Positions 49,630 through 57,646 of a stretch of 64,000 nt of DNA are shown piece after piece. Both the position numbers and the translations under genes were made by a program. The stretch is from contig JAEOTA010000012.1 in assembly GCA_016840085.1 (NCBI GenBank), forward strand, positions 1-64,000, in the 5' to 3' direction. The stretch is from Promethearchaeota archaeon. Its GTDB lineage: Archaea > Asgardarchaeota > Lokiarchaeia > Sigyniarchaeales > SOKP01. The notes beneath the pieces were generated by a model. It saw only the letters and a list, made by a program, of their open reading frames with translations. It ran no database searches and had not been told where the DNA came from. Within the stretch, counting starts at the first letter, position 1; each line of letters begins with the position of its first letter.

Positions 49630-50985
49630 TTATTGCTTATATCTTTCAGTAGATTTTTTTTCAATTTTTTTTGCTGAAGTATATAGTTTTTCTAATTTTT
49701 CTTTCTTTAATTCTTTTGTTTCGAAAATTATATGATTACAATCGTATTTAGCAAAGTTCTTTTCAAATATATTTATTTCAAAATATTCTTTCTCATCCCA
49801 CAAACGAGATCCGGGATAAGGAGTTGCTACAAAGTAATTTATTTCATCTCCCTCATCTAAAGGTAAAGAGTCTATATATTCATTTGTCTGGTAAAAACTG
49901 TTTTTTGTTTCGCCAGGAAGTCCTAATACGAAATATGCTTGAATTGCAATATCGTATTTTTTTAAATTTATAATTCCTTTCTTTACTTGTTCTGGATCTT
50001 GATATTTAAAATTTTTTTTGAGAACTGTTTTATTAGCAGATTCAATCCCAGTTGCAATTAATTGACATCCTGCCTCTTTTAACAAGCGAGCGTCTTCAGA
50101 GTTTATAGTATCTATCCGGAGTTCACAACCCCAAGGTATAGTAATTTCATATTCGACAAACATCTCACAAAAATTTCTAAAAAATTTTCTATTTATGTTG
50201 ATGTTATCATAAAAATTGATATAATTATAAGTTTGTAATGAAAGAATGTCATTTATTTCTGCATATATAGATTCAATGCTTCTAATTCTTGTTTTTTTAA
50301 ATAAATTTTGCCTTGAGCAGAAAGAGCATTCATTGGGGCAACCTCTGTTTACAATGACACTCGCAACAGTATAAAAGTAATTCTCTTGCGATAATTTATA
50401 ACGAGCAGGTAAAGGTAATAATTCTAAGTTTATAGGTTCTTCAGGGAATCCTGTAAATATAATTTTCCCTTTCGAATTTGTATAAGAAATCCCTTTAATT
50501 AAATTAATTTTTTCTTCAAACGTCTCTAACCTTTTTTTTTTAGTAATGTGTTGTTGTAGAATTTTGATGAGACTTAATAAAGAATACTCTGATTCGCCAA
50601 CACAAATAAAATCGATTAATCTTTCTGCTTTTGAGTCATTATTTAAAATTTCTCTATACAAGAAAGATACGTGGGGTCCTCCCATAATTACGTAATTATT
50701 TTGCTTTTGAGATTTTATGATTCTGGCAACATCAAGCGCCATATGAAAAGTATTTGTAAGAGATGTAATCCCAAAAATATTATAACCAGTTATTTTTTGT
50801 CTTATCAGATTTTCAAATTCAGATTTGTTTAAATCTTTAAATTGTTCAAGATCCAAAATATCAACTGGAGTGTTACTTAAATCTAATATCGCTGATAAAT
50901 ATAATAATCCTAAGTTAGGCTCTCTAAAAAAATCAGTTTGGACTTCTGTAGGTTTAGAAGTTTTAGGATTGATTAGTAGAATCAT
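49630..50985 (-). CDS. B12-binding radical SAM protein
   Basis: Protein of 451 residues with a cobalamin-binding-like N-terminal domain ([42 protein letters not shown]) and a radical SAM core whose cluster motif is [14 protein letters not shown] (CxxxCxxC). [14 protein letters not shown] follows. Members modify diverse substrates including lipids, hopanoids and tetrapyrroles, so no reaction is assigned. Its start overlaps the end of the upstream gene by 23 bases, suggesting coupled translation. Confidence 0.88.
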   Translation of the reverse strand: MILLINPKTSKPTEVQTDFFREPNLGLLYLSAILDLSNTPVDILDLEQFKDLNKSEFENLIRQKITGYNIFGITSLTNTFHMALDVARIIKSQKQNNYVIMGGPHVSFLYREILNNDSKAERLIDFICVGESEYSLLSLIKILQQHITKKKRLETFEEKINLIKGISYTNSKGKIIFTGFPEEPINLELLPLPARYKLSQENYFYTVASVIVNRGCPNECSFCSRQNLFKKTRIRSIESIYAEINDILSLQTYNYINFYDNININRKFFRNFCEMFVEYEITIPWGCELRIDTINSEDARLLKEAGCQLIATGIESANKTVLKKNFKYQDPEQVKKGIINLKKYDIAIQAYFVLGLPGETKNSFYQTNEYIDSLPLDEGDEINYFVATPYPGSRLWDEKEYFEINIFEKNFAKYDCNHIIFETKELKKEKLEKLYTSAKKIEKKSTERYKQ

Positions 50986-51787
50986 CTTGAGTGCTTATTT
51001 CATTGTCTTCAGGTAATTGATCAGGAATTTGAAATGCCTTGGTTAAAGCATTAAAAGAGCCGGGTTTACTAAATTTTTCTTCGTATATTACGGGGATTTG
51101 TGATTCCAATGGGGGAGATTTATCATCTTCGTGTATATATAATTCTATTCCTTGGATTTTTCGATTTTTTATAACTAATCGAGTGGAGTAATTATGATCT
51201 TTGAAAAAAGTAAAACCATTGTTTAAACGTCCTAATTTTATAGGATTAATAACGGTTTTTTCTTCTTTAAGGAAAGTTTCTACGACTTCTTCATCAATAT
51301 ATATAGTTCCCCCGATTATTATGAATCGCCTTATTAATTCTTCTGGTTTGGGAAAACTATTTATGTATTCAATTGCCTTATTTGCTTTAGGGCTTACAAT
51401 CGAGACATCTCTTATAAATCTATCTTGAGTAGGTTTAGAAAAATCACTTTTCTCAATAGGTTTGGCGCGACCTGCACCAAGTGGCTTTTCTAAAATTTCT
51501 TGAAATTCTTGATCATCAATAGAATAAATGTTTAATGGATATACTCTATAAAATAATCTTAATTGTTGCCGAAACATTCCAGCCAAAATACCACCATATA
51601 TTTGAACTATGAAAGAGCTGTGCGAACCATTGAAAGTCCAAATTTTCTTTGTATCATGATCTACCAGCAAATATACCCTCTCTTTACTGGTTTCGTTTAA
51701 AATATCACTTACTATACTCCCTTGATGCACTTCTCTTGTTTCCATAAACGGAAATTCTGTGAGTGTTATAACTTCAAATATCTGCAT
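50963..51787 (-). CDS. Unknown 274-aa protein, possible gelsolin-like N-terminal domain
   Basis: The N-terminal 75 residues include [33 protein letters not shown], a strand-turn-strand-helix that resembles gelsolin/ADF-type domains (Y-L-L-D-x-x-x-x-x-I-W-x-W-x-G). The remainder is alpha/beta with a long acidic disordered tail. No catalytic motif. It overlaps and is probably co-expressed with the B12-radical SAM gene. The gelsolin suggestion rests on pattern only. Confidence 0.5.
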   Translation of the reverse strand: MQIFEVITLTEFPFMETREVHQGSIVSDILNETSKERVYLLVDHDTKKIWTFNGSHSSFIVQIYGGILAGMFRQQLRLFYRVYPLNIYSIDDQEFQEILEKPLGAGRAKPIEKSDFSKPTQDRFIRDVSIVSPKANKAIEYINSFPKPEELIRRFIIIGGTIYIDEEVVETFLKEEKTVINPIKLGRLNNGFTFFKDHNYSTRLVIKNRKIQGIELYIHEDDKSPPLESQIPVIYEEKFSKPGSFNALTKAFQIPDQLPEDNEISTQDDSTNQS

Positions 51788-51962
51788 ATATAGTTATCCA
51801 TTAAATTCTTATATAATTTATAAGGTTATTATCTTTAAAATAAATTTCATAATATGCATCAATTTAGAAAATTAATCTAAATCCTAAAATTCCATAAAAT
51901 TTTTATGAAAATAAACATTTATGGAGTTATTCTTGCTTTTTTAAGTTCAAGTATGATATATC

Positions 51963-52364
51963 GTGTCTTCTGAAAAAATAGTATATAAGTTAAACATCAG
52001 TGGTGGTACTGAAGGACCTGGAAAAGGATTATCCAAGCTTATTGAAATTGATGAAAAAAAATTTCGATTTGAAGGGATGAAAATTGGTGATGTTATTAAA
52101 GGTGGGCTTGTAGGATTTCCTAATTATGAATTCGTAATTACCGGGGGGAGTGACTCATCAGGATTCCCCATGAGGAAGGATGTACATGGCCCTGTTAAAA
52201 AGAAAATTCTTGTTTCTAAAAGAAGTATTGGATTTAAACCTCGAAGAAACGGAGAAAAAAAGAGAAGAACCGTGAGAGGTAATGAAGTAACAAGTGATAT
52301 GACATTAATTAACCTAAAAGTTACAAAATATGGAGAAGCCGAACTTTTTAAAAAAGAAAAATAA
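51963..52364 (+). CDS. rps6e: Ribosomal protein S6e
   Basis: Small-subunit ribosomal protein, 133 residues. FRFEGMKIGDVIKGGLVGFPNYEFVITGGSDSSGFPMRKDVHGP is an almost complete S6e signature. The start is GTG (MSSEKIVYKLNIS). L24e follows at 26 bases. Length is typical of archaeal S6e, which lacks the eukaryotic phosphorylated tail. Confidence 0.95.
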   Translation: MSSEKIVYKLNISGGTEGPGKGLSKLIEIDEKKFRFEGMKIGDVIKGGLVGFPNYEFVITGGSDSSGFPMRKDVHGPVKKKILVSKRSIGFKPRRNGEKKRRTVRGNEVTSDMTLINLKVTKYGEAELFKKEK

Positions 52365-52390
52365 TAATGAAATATTTTCGATGATGCATC

Positions 52391-52573
52391 ATGGTCAAAG
52401 TTAAAAAATGTAGCTTTTGTGGGTACGACATTCCTATAGGTCGAGGGGTAATGTTTATCCAAAAGAACGGTGTAATATATAATTTTTGTACTAACAAATG
52501 TAGAAAAGCATTGTTGGTTTATAAAAAAAAAGCAAGAAAAACTAGATGGACCGCTTATTACGGGAAAGAATGA
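52391..52573 (+). CDS. rpl24e: Ribosomal protein L24e
   Basis: Zinc-binding large-subunit ribosomal protein, 60 residues. CSFCG and FCTNKCRK give the C-x2-C and C-x3-C zinc site, followed by the basic KKKARKTRWTAYYGKE tail of L24e. ATG start. It follows S6e in the same transcription unit. Confidence 0.95.
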   Translation: MVKVKKCSFCGYDIPIGRGVMFIQKNGVIYNFCTNKCRKALLVYKKKARKTRWTAYYGKE

Positions 52574-52811
52574 TTTTTACTTACTCTTTCTAATATTCAA
52601 AAAAAGGTTTAATTATTGTAATCGAGGAAATTTAAGTAGTTCATCGATCAGGTCAAGTTGATCTATATAAATATAGTACTCAAATTCCTTTAGATTAAAA
52701 TAAAACGAATCAGAATCATATTTATTTAATCTAGATTACTGTAATCTAGGAAATTTGAGTAGCTCATCTATTAAATCTACATGACTTACACTTATAAGGC
52801 GAAAATGCCTA
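52574..52811 (-). repeat. Tandem coding repeat ending DLIDELLKFPRLQ, downstream of rpoN
   Basis: On the minus strand, 52777-52736 and 52654-52613 both encode DLIDELLKFPRLQ and then TAA, exactly 123 bases (41 codons) apart and in one frame. The two DNA copies differ at many positions, all of them synonymous within this peptide (for example GAC CTG ATC against GAT TTA ATA). That implies selection on the peptide. Upstream of each tail there is no canonical start: the first copy follows a TAA that overlaps the rpoN end, the second is preceded by 27 further codons. Function and family are unknown. Confidence 0.55.
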
Positions 52812-52967
52812 CTAATTTACGATCATGCGTTTACAACAAAAGCGTTCAATACCAAGCTCCTTAAACGCTTTTTCTGAGCTCTCTCCTTTTTCTAAATACT
52901 CTAAATACGGTTCATATACATGGGCTATTAATTTACCACAGGAGAAGCATCTCACAGGTATGATTAT
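52812..52967 (-). CDS. rpoN: DNA-directed RNA polymerase subunit N (Rpb10), apparent ATA start
   Basis: The minus strand encodes a 51-residue RpoN: IIPVRCFSCGKLIAHVYE, then KELGIERFCCKRMIVN, with the CxxC and CC zinc ligands of the family. The universal MIIPVRCF start aligns its Met with ATA at 52967-52965. An in-frame TAG lies four codons earlier and no ATG, GTG or TTG intervenes. GAGGAG sits seven bases upstream, ideal Shine-Dalgarno spacing. Translation therefore seems to start at ATA (or the next ATC). It assembles into core RNA polymerase with RpoD and RpoL. Confidence 0.93.
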   Translation of the reverse strand: MIIPVRCFSCGKLIAHVYEPYLEYLEKGESSEKAFKELGIERFCCKRMIVN

Positions 52968-53098
52968 CGTTAATCTCCTCTATCTATATCAAATTTTCTT
53001 CTCATTTAATAAAATAGATGATCCCTTCTAAAAAAAATTTTTGATTTTTATTTACATCCAATTTTAAAAGGACAAAATACACTCAACATTTAGAACTT

Positions 53099-53938
53099 TT
53101 AAATTTCAACTAAACTACTATTTAAATAAGTCGGAATTATGGTTATTAGATTATTTCTCAAATATATTACTTTTAATGATGTTAAATTTTTAATTGATGC
53201 AGGAAGTGTTTTAAGCTTATTTTTCTCTAAAAATAAGATCTCAAGATTAGATAAATTTCCAATTGCGTCTGTTAGCTCTTGCAAGTGATTATCGTCTAAA
53301 TATAATTTTTTTAAAGAAGTTAGATTTGCTATTAATTTAGGAATATGCCTCAATCTATTGTGATCAAGACTAAGAGATTCAAGATCTTTTAATCCAAAAA
53401 TTGGTTCTGGAATAGAACTAAGACCACAACTATCCAAATTGATATGTTTTACTGAACAAATTTTCCCAGAATCAACGTAATCCCAAAACTGGTCAAGACC
53501 GATAACTCCATGAATAAAGTCCTCGTCATTAGTATTCTTAAGACGTACTAAGTGTAATTTTACACCCGGTTTATGAGCTCGAATCTTATCCCGTAAATCT
53601 TTAAGATAAAACTTTCTCTCTCTTACAAATCTTTTGTCCCATAACCCTTTCTCATGCTCCCATTTTGAAGCGTCAATTATTTTGGTCGTTAAATCATCAG
53701 GGAGAACAGATCCAGTTAAAAGAATAAAATAACCAAGAACAAGGTAAGTCTTCCTTCTTGAAGATCGTCTTTCAACTATTTTCATGATTTTATCGAAACT
53801 ATCTTCAAAAATATCCCTAGTTAATACTCTATCATCATTATGATAGTCTTTTAGATTTATCCCACATGCTTTTATGAAAAAAGATGCAAGGTCGGATTCT
53901 TCGTCTCCTTCCATAATTTCAGCTGTTAATTTTGCCAT
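53099..53938 (-). CDS. Leucine-rich-repeat protein
   Basis: Protein of 279 residues. The N-terminal half (about 1-155) is helical with many charged residues (DLTTKIIDASKWEHEKGLW). The C-terminal half has five leucine-rich repeats of 23 residues, for example LKDLESLSLDHNRLRHIPKL and LTSLKKLYLDDNHLQELTDA, of the eukaryote/bacterial LPX type. No signal peptide, so intracellular protein binding is likely. LRR proteins are frequent in Asgard archaea. Confidence 0.82.
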   Translation of the reverse strand: MAKLTAEIMEGDEESDLASFFIKACGINLKDYHNDDRVLTRDIFEDSFDKIMKIVERRSSRRKTYLVLGYFILLTGSVLPDDLTTKIIDASKWEHEKGLWDKRFVRERKFYLKDLRDKIRAHKPGVKLHLVRLKNTNDEDFIHGVIGLDQFWDYVDSGKICSVKHINLDSCGLSSIPEPIFGLKDLESLSLDHNRLRHIPKLIANLTSLKKLYLDDNHLQELTDAIGNLSNLEILFLEKNKLKTLPASIKNLTSLKVIYLRNNLITIIPTYLNSSLVEI

Positions 53939-54010
53939 AAAAACAACTATAAAATTTTCCTCATTATCAAAATAAAAAAATAAATATTTAAATAGTACAC
54001 ATATTATATT

Positions 54011-54244
54011 TCATTTCCCTAAAAAGTGACTTGTATAAAAGAGCTTAGCTTCATCAAATGTCATACCATCAAACAGATCACTCATTATTTCATCAATTTT
54101 GTTATAAATTTTATAAGTATTTATAGTACTCTCTGAATAACCAAGGTCTCGTAATAAATCTTCAGCAGTATCGCTCTCGATTATTAATCTTTTTGCTCTT
54201 GGTTTATCAAATAACTCAAGTTTTTCAACTCTAATTCCACGCAT
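54011..54244 (-). CDS. Small helical protein, frame extends upstream into HTH-like sequence without a canonical start
   Basis: From ATG 54244 the frame gives 77 residues (MRGIRVEKLELFDKPRAKRL, then LRDLGYSESTINTYK). The same frame stays open 41 codons upstream to 54367 and reads KGFITTIQLADQLDVDQWNVERFVEKN, a plausible helix-turn-helix. No ATG, GTG or TTG occurs there. The gene either starts at the ATG, has a non-canonical start, or has lost its 5' end. Family unknown. Confidence 0.5.
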   Translation of the reverse strand: MRGIRVEKLELFDKPRAKRLIIESDTAEDLLRDLGYSESTINTYKIYNKIDEIMSDLFDGMTFDEAKLFYTSHFLGK

Positions 54245-54359
54245 ATTTTTCTCAACAAATCTTTCAACATTCCATTGGTCTACATCTAACTGATCAGCAA
54301 GTTGAATCGTTGTAATAAATCCTTTACTGATATAGGACGAAATTAATGATTTTAGATTT

Positions 54360-54581
54360 TTGAAAGCTCATGCACAGTTAGAAGAGACCTATTTTCATAT
54401 TACTGAAACTTACACTTTAGATGATTTTTTACCATTAGCAAAAGCCAAATGTAATAATTGTGGTTATTTTATTATTCAATTGGACAGTTATAATTATTAT
54501 TTAGATAAAGGCGAGTGTCCTAAGTGTTTTTCCAATACCTATTTCAAAATAAATGATGGAAAAAAGGAGATGGTGAACTAA
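54360..54581 (+). CDS. Small zinc-ribbon protein, 73 aa
   Basis: The frame reads AHAQLEETYFHITETYTLDD and then CNNCGYFIIQLDSYNYYLDKGECPKC, two CxxC knuckles that would bind one zinc. The start is TTG 54360 with no clear Shine-Dalgarno; ATT at 54342 has AGGA four bases upstream and would add INDFRF. It is divergent from the HTH-like gene and directly followed by a broken frame. Role unknown. Confidence 0.6.
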   Translation: MKAHAQLEETYFHITETYTLDDFLPLAKAKCNNCGYFIIQLDSYNYYLDKGECPKCFSNTYFKINDGKKEMVN

Positions 54582-54759
54582 ATGGGATATGAGGGGAGAT
54601 GAAATAATTCTGAAAGAGTTTGCTGTTCAGCCGATTCAATTGAAGCCGTACTTAGCTGTATCTTATCCATGACCACAGGAAAAGGAAAGGTCTTTATCTA
54701 CGAATTTGGCAAGGATGGGAAAATATCGAAATTGCGTAAAATAATCACCATTACAGATT
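54582..54759 (+). pseudogene. Small ORF with in-frame TGA or frameshift
   Basis: ATG 54582 abuts the stop of the zinc-ribbon gene and has GGTGA five bases upstream. It reads MGYEGR, TGA at 54600-54602, then about 50 codons ending FIYEFGKDGKISKLRKIITITD, which look like a real small domain. A second frame from ATG 54590 (MRGDEIILKEFAV) would join the same C-terminal part with a one-base shift near 54625-54635. Frameshift mutation is the simplest reading; recoding is speculative. Confidence 0.4.
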
Positions 54760-54779
54760 AAAATAATGAGGGAAAAATA

Positions 54780-54944
54780 ATGAATAGTAATGATATGGAA
54801 TGGTTGAATAGTTTTAGGAAAGAAATATATGTTGAATTCGATCAATGTGGGAATGATCGTCAAAAATTAGAAAAGGTTGCGTCAACGTTAGATGTTATTG
54901 ATCACATAATCAATCATTTTAAGGCAAAATATAATTTAAAATAA
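54780..54944 (+). CDS. Small helical protein, 54 aa
   Basis: ATG with GAGGG about seven bases upstream encodes 54 residues (NDMEWLNSFRKEIYVEFDQ, then LEKVASTLDVIDHIINHFKAKYN). It is amphipathic and helical, with no known motif. It ends a run of small plus-strand genes from 54360. Family unknown. Confidence 0.6.
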   Translation: MNSNDMEWLNSFRKEIYVEFDQCGNDRQKLEKVASTLDVIDHIINHFKAKYNLK

Positions 54945-55134
54945 AGTTTATTCTTTAAATTCTAATCAAATCATTAATATAATATTACCTTCTAATTTTT
55001 TTTTCTTTATTTTTGTTTCTTCTTCCGATTAGTATTGATTGGGTTTAATTCTTATTTAGTTATAAGTACCATCTAGCGAGGATTGAACGAAAATTAAAAA
55101 ATCTCACACCCATTTTCATTTATTACTTTTTTTT

Positions 55135-56580
55135 CTAGGTAATCATGTTTTTGTATTTTTCAAGGTCTATATTATATAAAAAAGGTTTAAGATGGTTGTC
55201 CATTAAAACTCTCCGAATAGGTTCAAGTTCAGGATTATTAACAACGTTTTTTAATTCATTCGGGTCATTTTTTAGGTCAAATAGTTCGACAGGTTTTTGA
55301 GTATCACTTTTAACTGTTAATTTATAACGTTCATTTCGAACCATCGAATATCCATATACTTCGCTAAAAATAACTTCCTTAATCTTTTGAGCATTAGGAT
55401 CATTAGGACCATTTTTAATTGTTGGTAAATTTGAAATTCCATTATTTTTCGTTAAAGGTTTTGCATCAGCAATCTCAATCAATGATGCGGCTATATCAAG
55501 ATGATCTGTTAATCCTTGGCATTCCCAACCTTTAATACCTCCAGGAGGTCTAATTATTAAGGGAATTCGTAAAGCTCCTTCATAAAACACTATTTTATGA
55601 CTCATCATATGGTCTCCAAGCATTTCACCATGATCAGAATTATAAATTATCCACGTATTATGTGATAAACCTTTTTCTTCGACAGCTTTGAGAATTTTTC
55701 CTATATATTCGTCGATAAGGCTAATTTTCCCATAATAATAAGTTCGTAAGAGTTGACATTGTTCTTGTCTCATATCATGCAATCCACTCCAAGCTAATAC
55801 CATTTTTACGTAAGAGGGTAGAGGTTTCTGAGGCCATTTAAATATTCCTAATGGCATTTCCTCCGATTTATACATATCTCTATATTTTTGGGGTGAATCG
55901 AATGGATCGTGAGGACCTGGAAAAAGTATTTGAAGGTAAAAGGGCTTTTTTTTAGTATAATTACTTATCCATTCTACTGCGGTACGACCTGTATAACTAT
56001 CTAGATGATCTTCATCAGGAAGTGGGCATGGTGCTAATTCCCAATGTTTACCAGTTCCTCTCGCCCATCCTTTCCAATAATCTACCATATATCTTCTATG
56101 AATTCTTAACAATCCTTTTTTTTCAAGATAATCTGTATATGGTGAATTATGTCTAATTGTCGCAAGAGGTCCAGTAAGTTCATGGATACCTAAAAAACCC
56201 CAATTCTTTAAATCATCCTTTCTTTCATTCGTATGATTCCAATCCTTTCCTTTCGCACCATGAACATAAAGATGGGTTTTACCAATTACGGCAGTATGAT
56301 ATCCTGCATCCCGAATATTACGAACATGACTTCGGCTTAAAGGAGAAGCTTCATTGTTGTTTGTCCAAATACCATGTTCACAGACATATTGACCCATCAT
56401 CATCGAAGCTCTTGCTGGCATACAAAGTGGTGAGTTTGTACAACAATTAGTAAAGTTAACACCTTCAGAAGCTAATTTATCTAAATTAGGAGTAATTACA
56501 GATGGATGCCCAACACATCCAAGTGTGTCACCGCGGTGTTGGTCTGAAAAAATATATATTATATTTGGTTTTTCTGCCAT
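55135..56580 (-). CDS. Sulfatase (FGly-type), cytosolic
   Basis: Alkaline-phosphatase-superfamily sulfatase, 481 residues. IIYIFSDQHRGDTLG binds calcium; the modified-cysteine motif is C53-M-P-A-R (LCMPARASMM), the CxPxR class oxidised to formylglycine. IYNSDHGEMLGDH completes the metal site. There is no signal peptide. No sulfatase-maturating enzyme is seen in the window; the substrate may be a sulfated sugar or choline sulfate. Confidence 0.88.
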   Translation of the reverse strand: MAEKPNIIYIFSDQHRGDTLGCVGHPSVITPNLDKLASEGVNFTNCCTNSPLCMPARASMMMGQYVCEHGIWTNNNEASPLSRSHVRNIRDAGYHTAVIGKTHLYVHGAKGKDWNHTNERKDDLKNWGFLGIHELTGPLATIRHNSPYTDYLEKKGLLRIHRRYMVDYWKGWARGTGKHWELAPCPLPDEDHLDSYTGRTAVEWISNYTKKKPFYLQILFPGPHDPFDSPQKYRDMYKSEEMPLGIFKWPQKPLPSYVKMVLAWSGLHDMRQEQCQLLRTYYYGKISLIDEYIGKILKAVEEKGLSHNTWIIYNSDHGEMLGDHMMSHKIVFYEGALRIPLIIRPPGGIKGWECQGLTDHLDIAASLIEIADAKPLTKNNGISNLPTIKNGPNDPNAQKIKEVIFSEVYGYSMVRNERYKLTVKSDTQKPVELFDLKNDPNELKNVVNNPELEPIRRVLMDNHLKPFLYNIDLEKYKNMIT

Positions 56581-56767
56581 ATATTAAAACTCTGTATAAA
56601 TTACTTTATAATGATTATAATTAATCTATTTAAATATTTAAATCCAAGAAAAGAAATTATGTAAATGAAAAATTTTATTTTAAACCTAAAATTATCTATT
56701 GTATCATATATCGATGATTTATGAAAATATATATTAGAATTAATATATTTGAAGGAGATGATTTAAA

Positions 56768-57136
56768 ATTTCATATATTAAAATTCAGATTCCTGATAAA
56801 TTGAAAAATCAAATAAAGAATGCTCTAAACACCATAGCAGAGACCAGAGATTCTAAGATTAGAAAAGGAATGAATGAAGTGACAAAATCCATTGAACGAG
56901 TCCAAGCAAAATTTGTTGTGATGGCAGAAGATGTCAGTCCTCCAGAGATTCTCTTCCATATTCCCCTCTTATGTGAGGAAAAGGGGATTCCATACGGTTA
57001 TGTCTCAGGCAAAAAGGAATTAGGAAATTCTGTAAGAATAAACGTTTCTTCTAGTGCTATCGCAATTGAACACGTAGGAACAGGGAATGAAGGAGTCTTA
57101 GATGATGTAATTAAAAAGTTAAAAGAAATAAAATAA
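56768..57136 (+). CDS. rpl7ae: Ribosomal protein L7Ae, apparent ATT start
   Basis: K-turn-binding protein of the ribosome, box C/D RNPs and RNase P. KGMNEVTKSIERVQAKFVVMAEDVSPPE and LCEEKGIPYGYV are the signature blocks. Archaeal L7Ae begins M-x-x-Y-V-K-F-x-V-P; here SYIKIQIPDKL aligns only if translation begins at ATT 56768. GGAGATGAT, eight of nine bases matching the Shine-Dalgarno consensus, ends five bases upstream, and TGA at 56759 closes the frame before it. The downstream TTG at 56801 would remove eleven conserved residues. S28e follows at 14 bases. Confidence 0.93.
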   Translation: MSYIKIQIPDKLKNQIKNALNTIAETRDSKIRKGMNEVTKSIERVQAKFVVMAEDVSPPEILFHIPLLCEEKGIPYGYVSGKKELGNSVRINVSSSAIAIEHVGTGNEGVLDDVIKKLKEIK

Positions 57137-57150
57137 TGTGGTGAAGTTAT

Positions 57151-57396
57151 GTGGTTAAACTTGATAAGTCTAAAGGAGTTGTTGTTCAAGATAAATCCAT
57201 TCCTGCCCAAGTAATACAAATTATTGGCCGAACTGGTCTCACAGGTGAAATTACACAAATAAAAGTTCGAATTTTAGAAGGACCAGATAAGAATCGAATC
57301 TTGACAAGGAATGTAAAAGGTCCTATTAGAATAAATGATATTGTAATTTTGAGGGAAGTTGAAAGAGAAGCTCGAAAGATTCGAGGGCGTCGATGA
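57151..57396 (+). CDS. rps28e: Ribosomal protein S28e
   Basis: Small-subunit protein of 81 residues. [26 protein letters not shown] and [29 protein letters not shown] are the S28e OB-fold signature. GTG start with GGTGAAG upstream. The L7Ae-S28e pairing is standard in archaea. Confidence 0.96.
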   Translation: MVKLDKSKGVVVQDKSIPAQVIQIIGRTGLTGEITQIKVRILEGPDKNRILTRNVKGPIRINDIVILREVEREARKIRGRR

Positions 57397-57646
57397 AATT
57401 AAAGGGATTGACGATTTTATAGACGTTACTAATGTTATTTCTTATTTTATATTGAATTAATTAACAATTCCTTATTTTCTGACTAATTTTTCTAATATTT
57501 TTTTAAATATTTTTTTTTCTCAAATTTCAAAAGGTGTGAAAACATTTAAATAGTATGTTTTTCATATAATGTTTAGAGTTCATAAAGTTTGAAATTTAGA
57601 AAAGATTGGTGAAAAAAAAATTTTCTCAAAAAATCAAACAACTGTC

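Noticed and set aside
54600..54602. TGA as a selenocysteine codon
   Set aside because: No SECIS-like hairpin or known selenoprotein family was seen; a frameshift explains the data more simply.
54663..54863. 66-codon minus-strand frame
   Set aside because: It is antisense to the better supported small plus-strand genes and has no coding character.
56801..56803. TTG as the start of L7Ae
   Set aside because: It would delete eleven conserved residues, and it has no Shine-Dalgarno.
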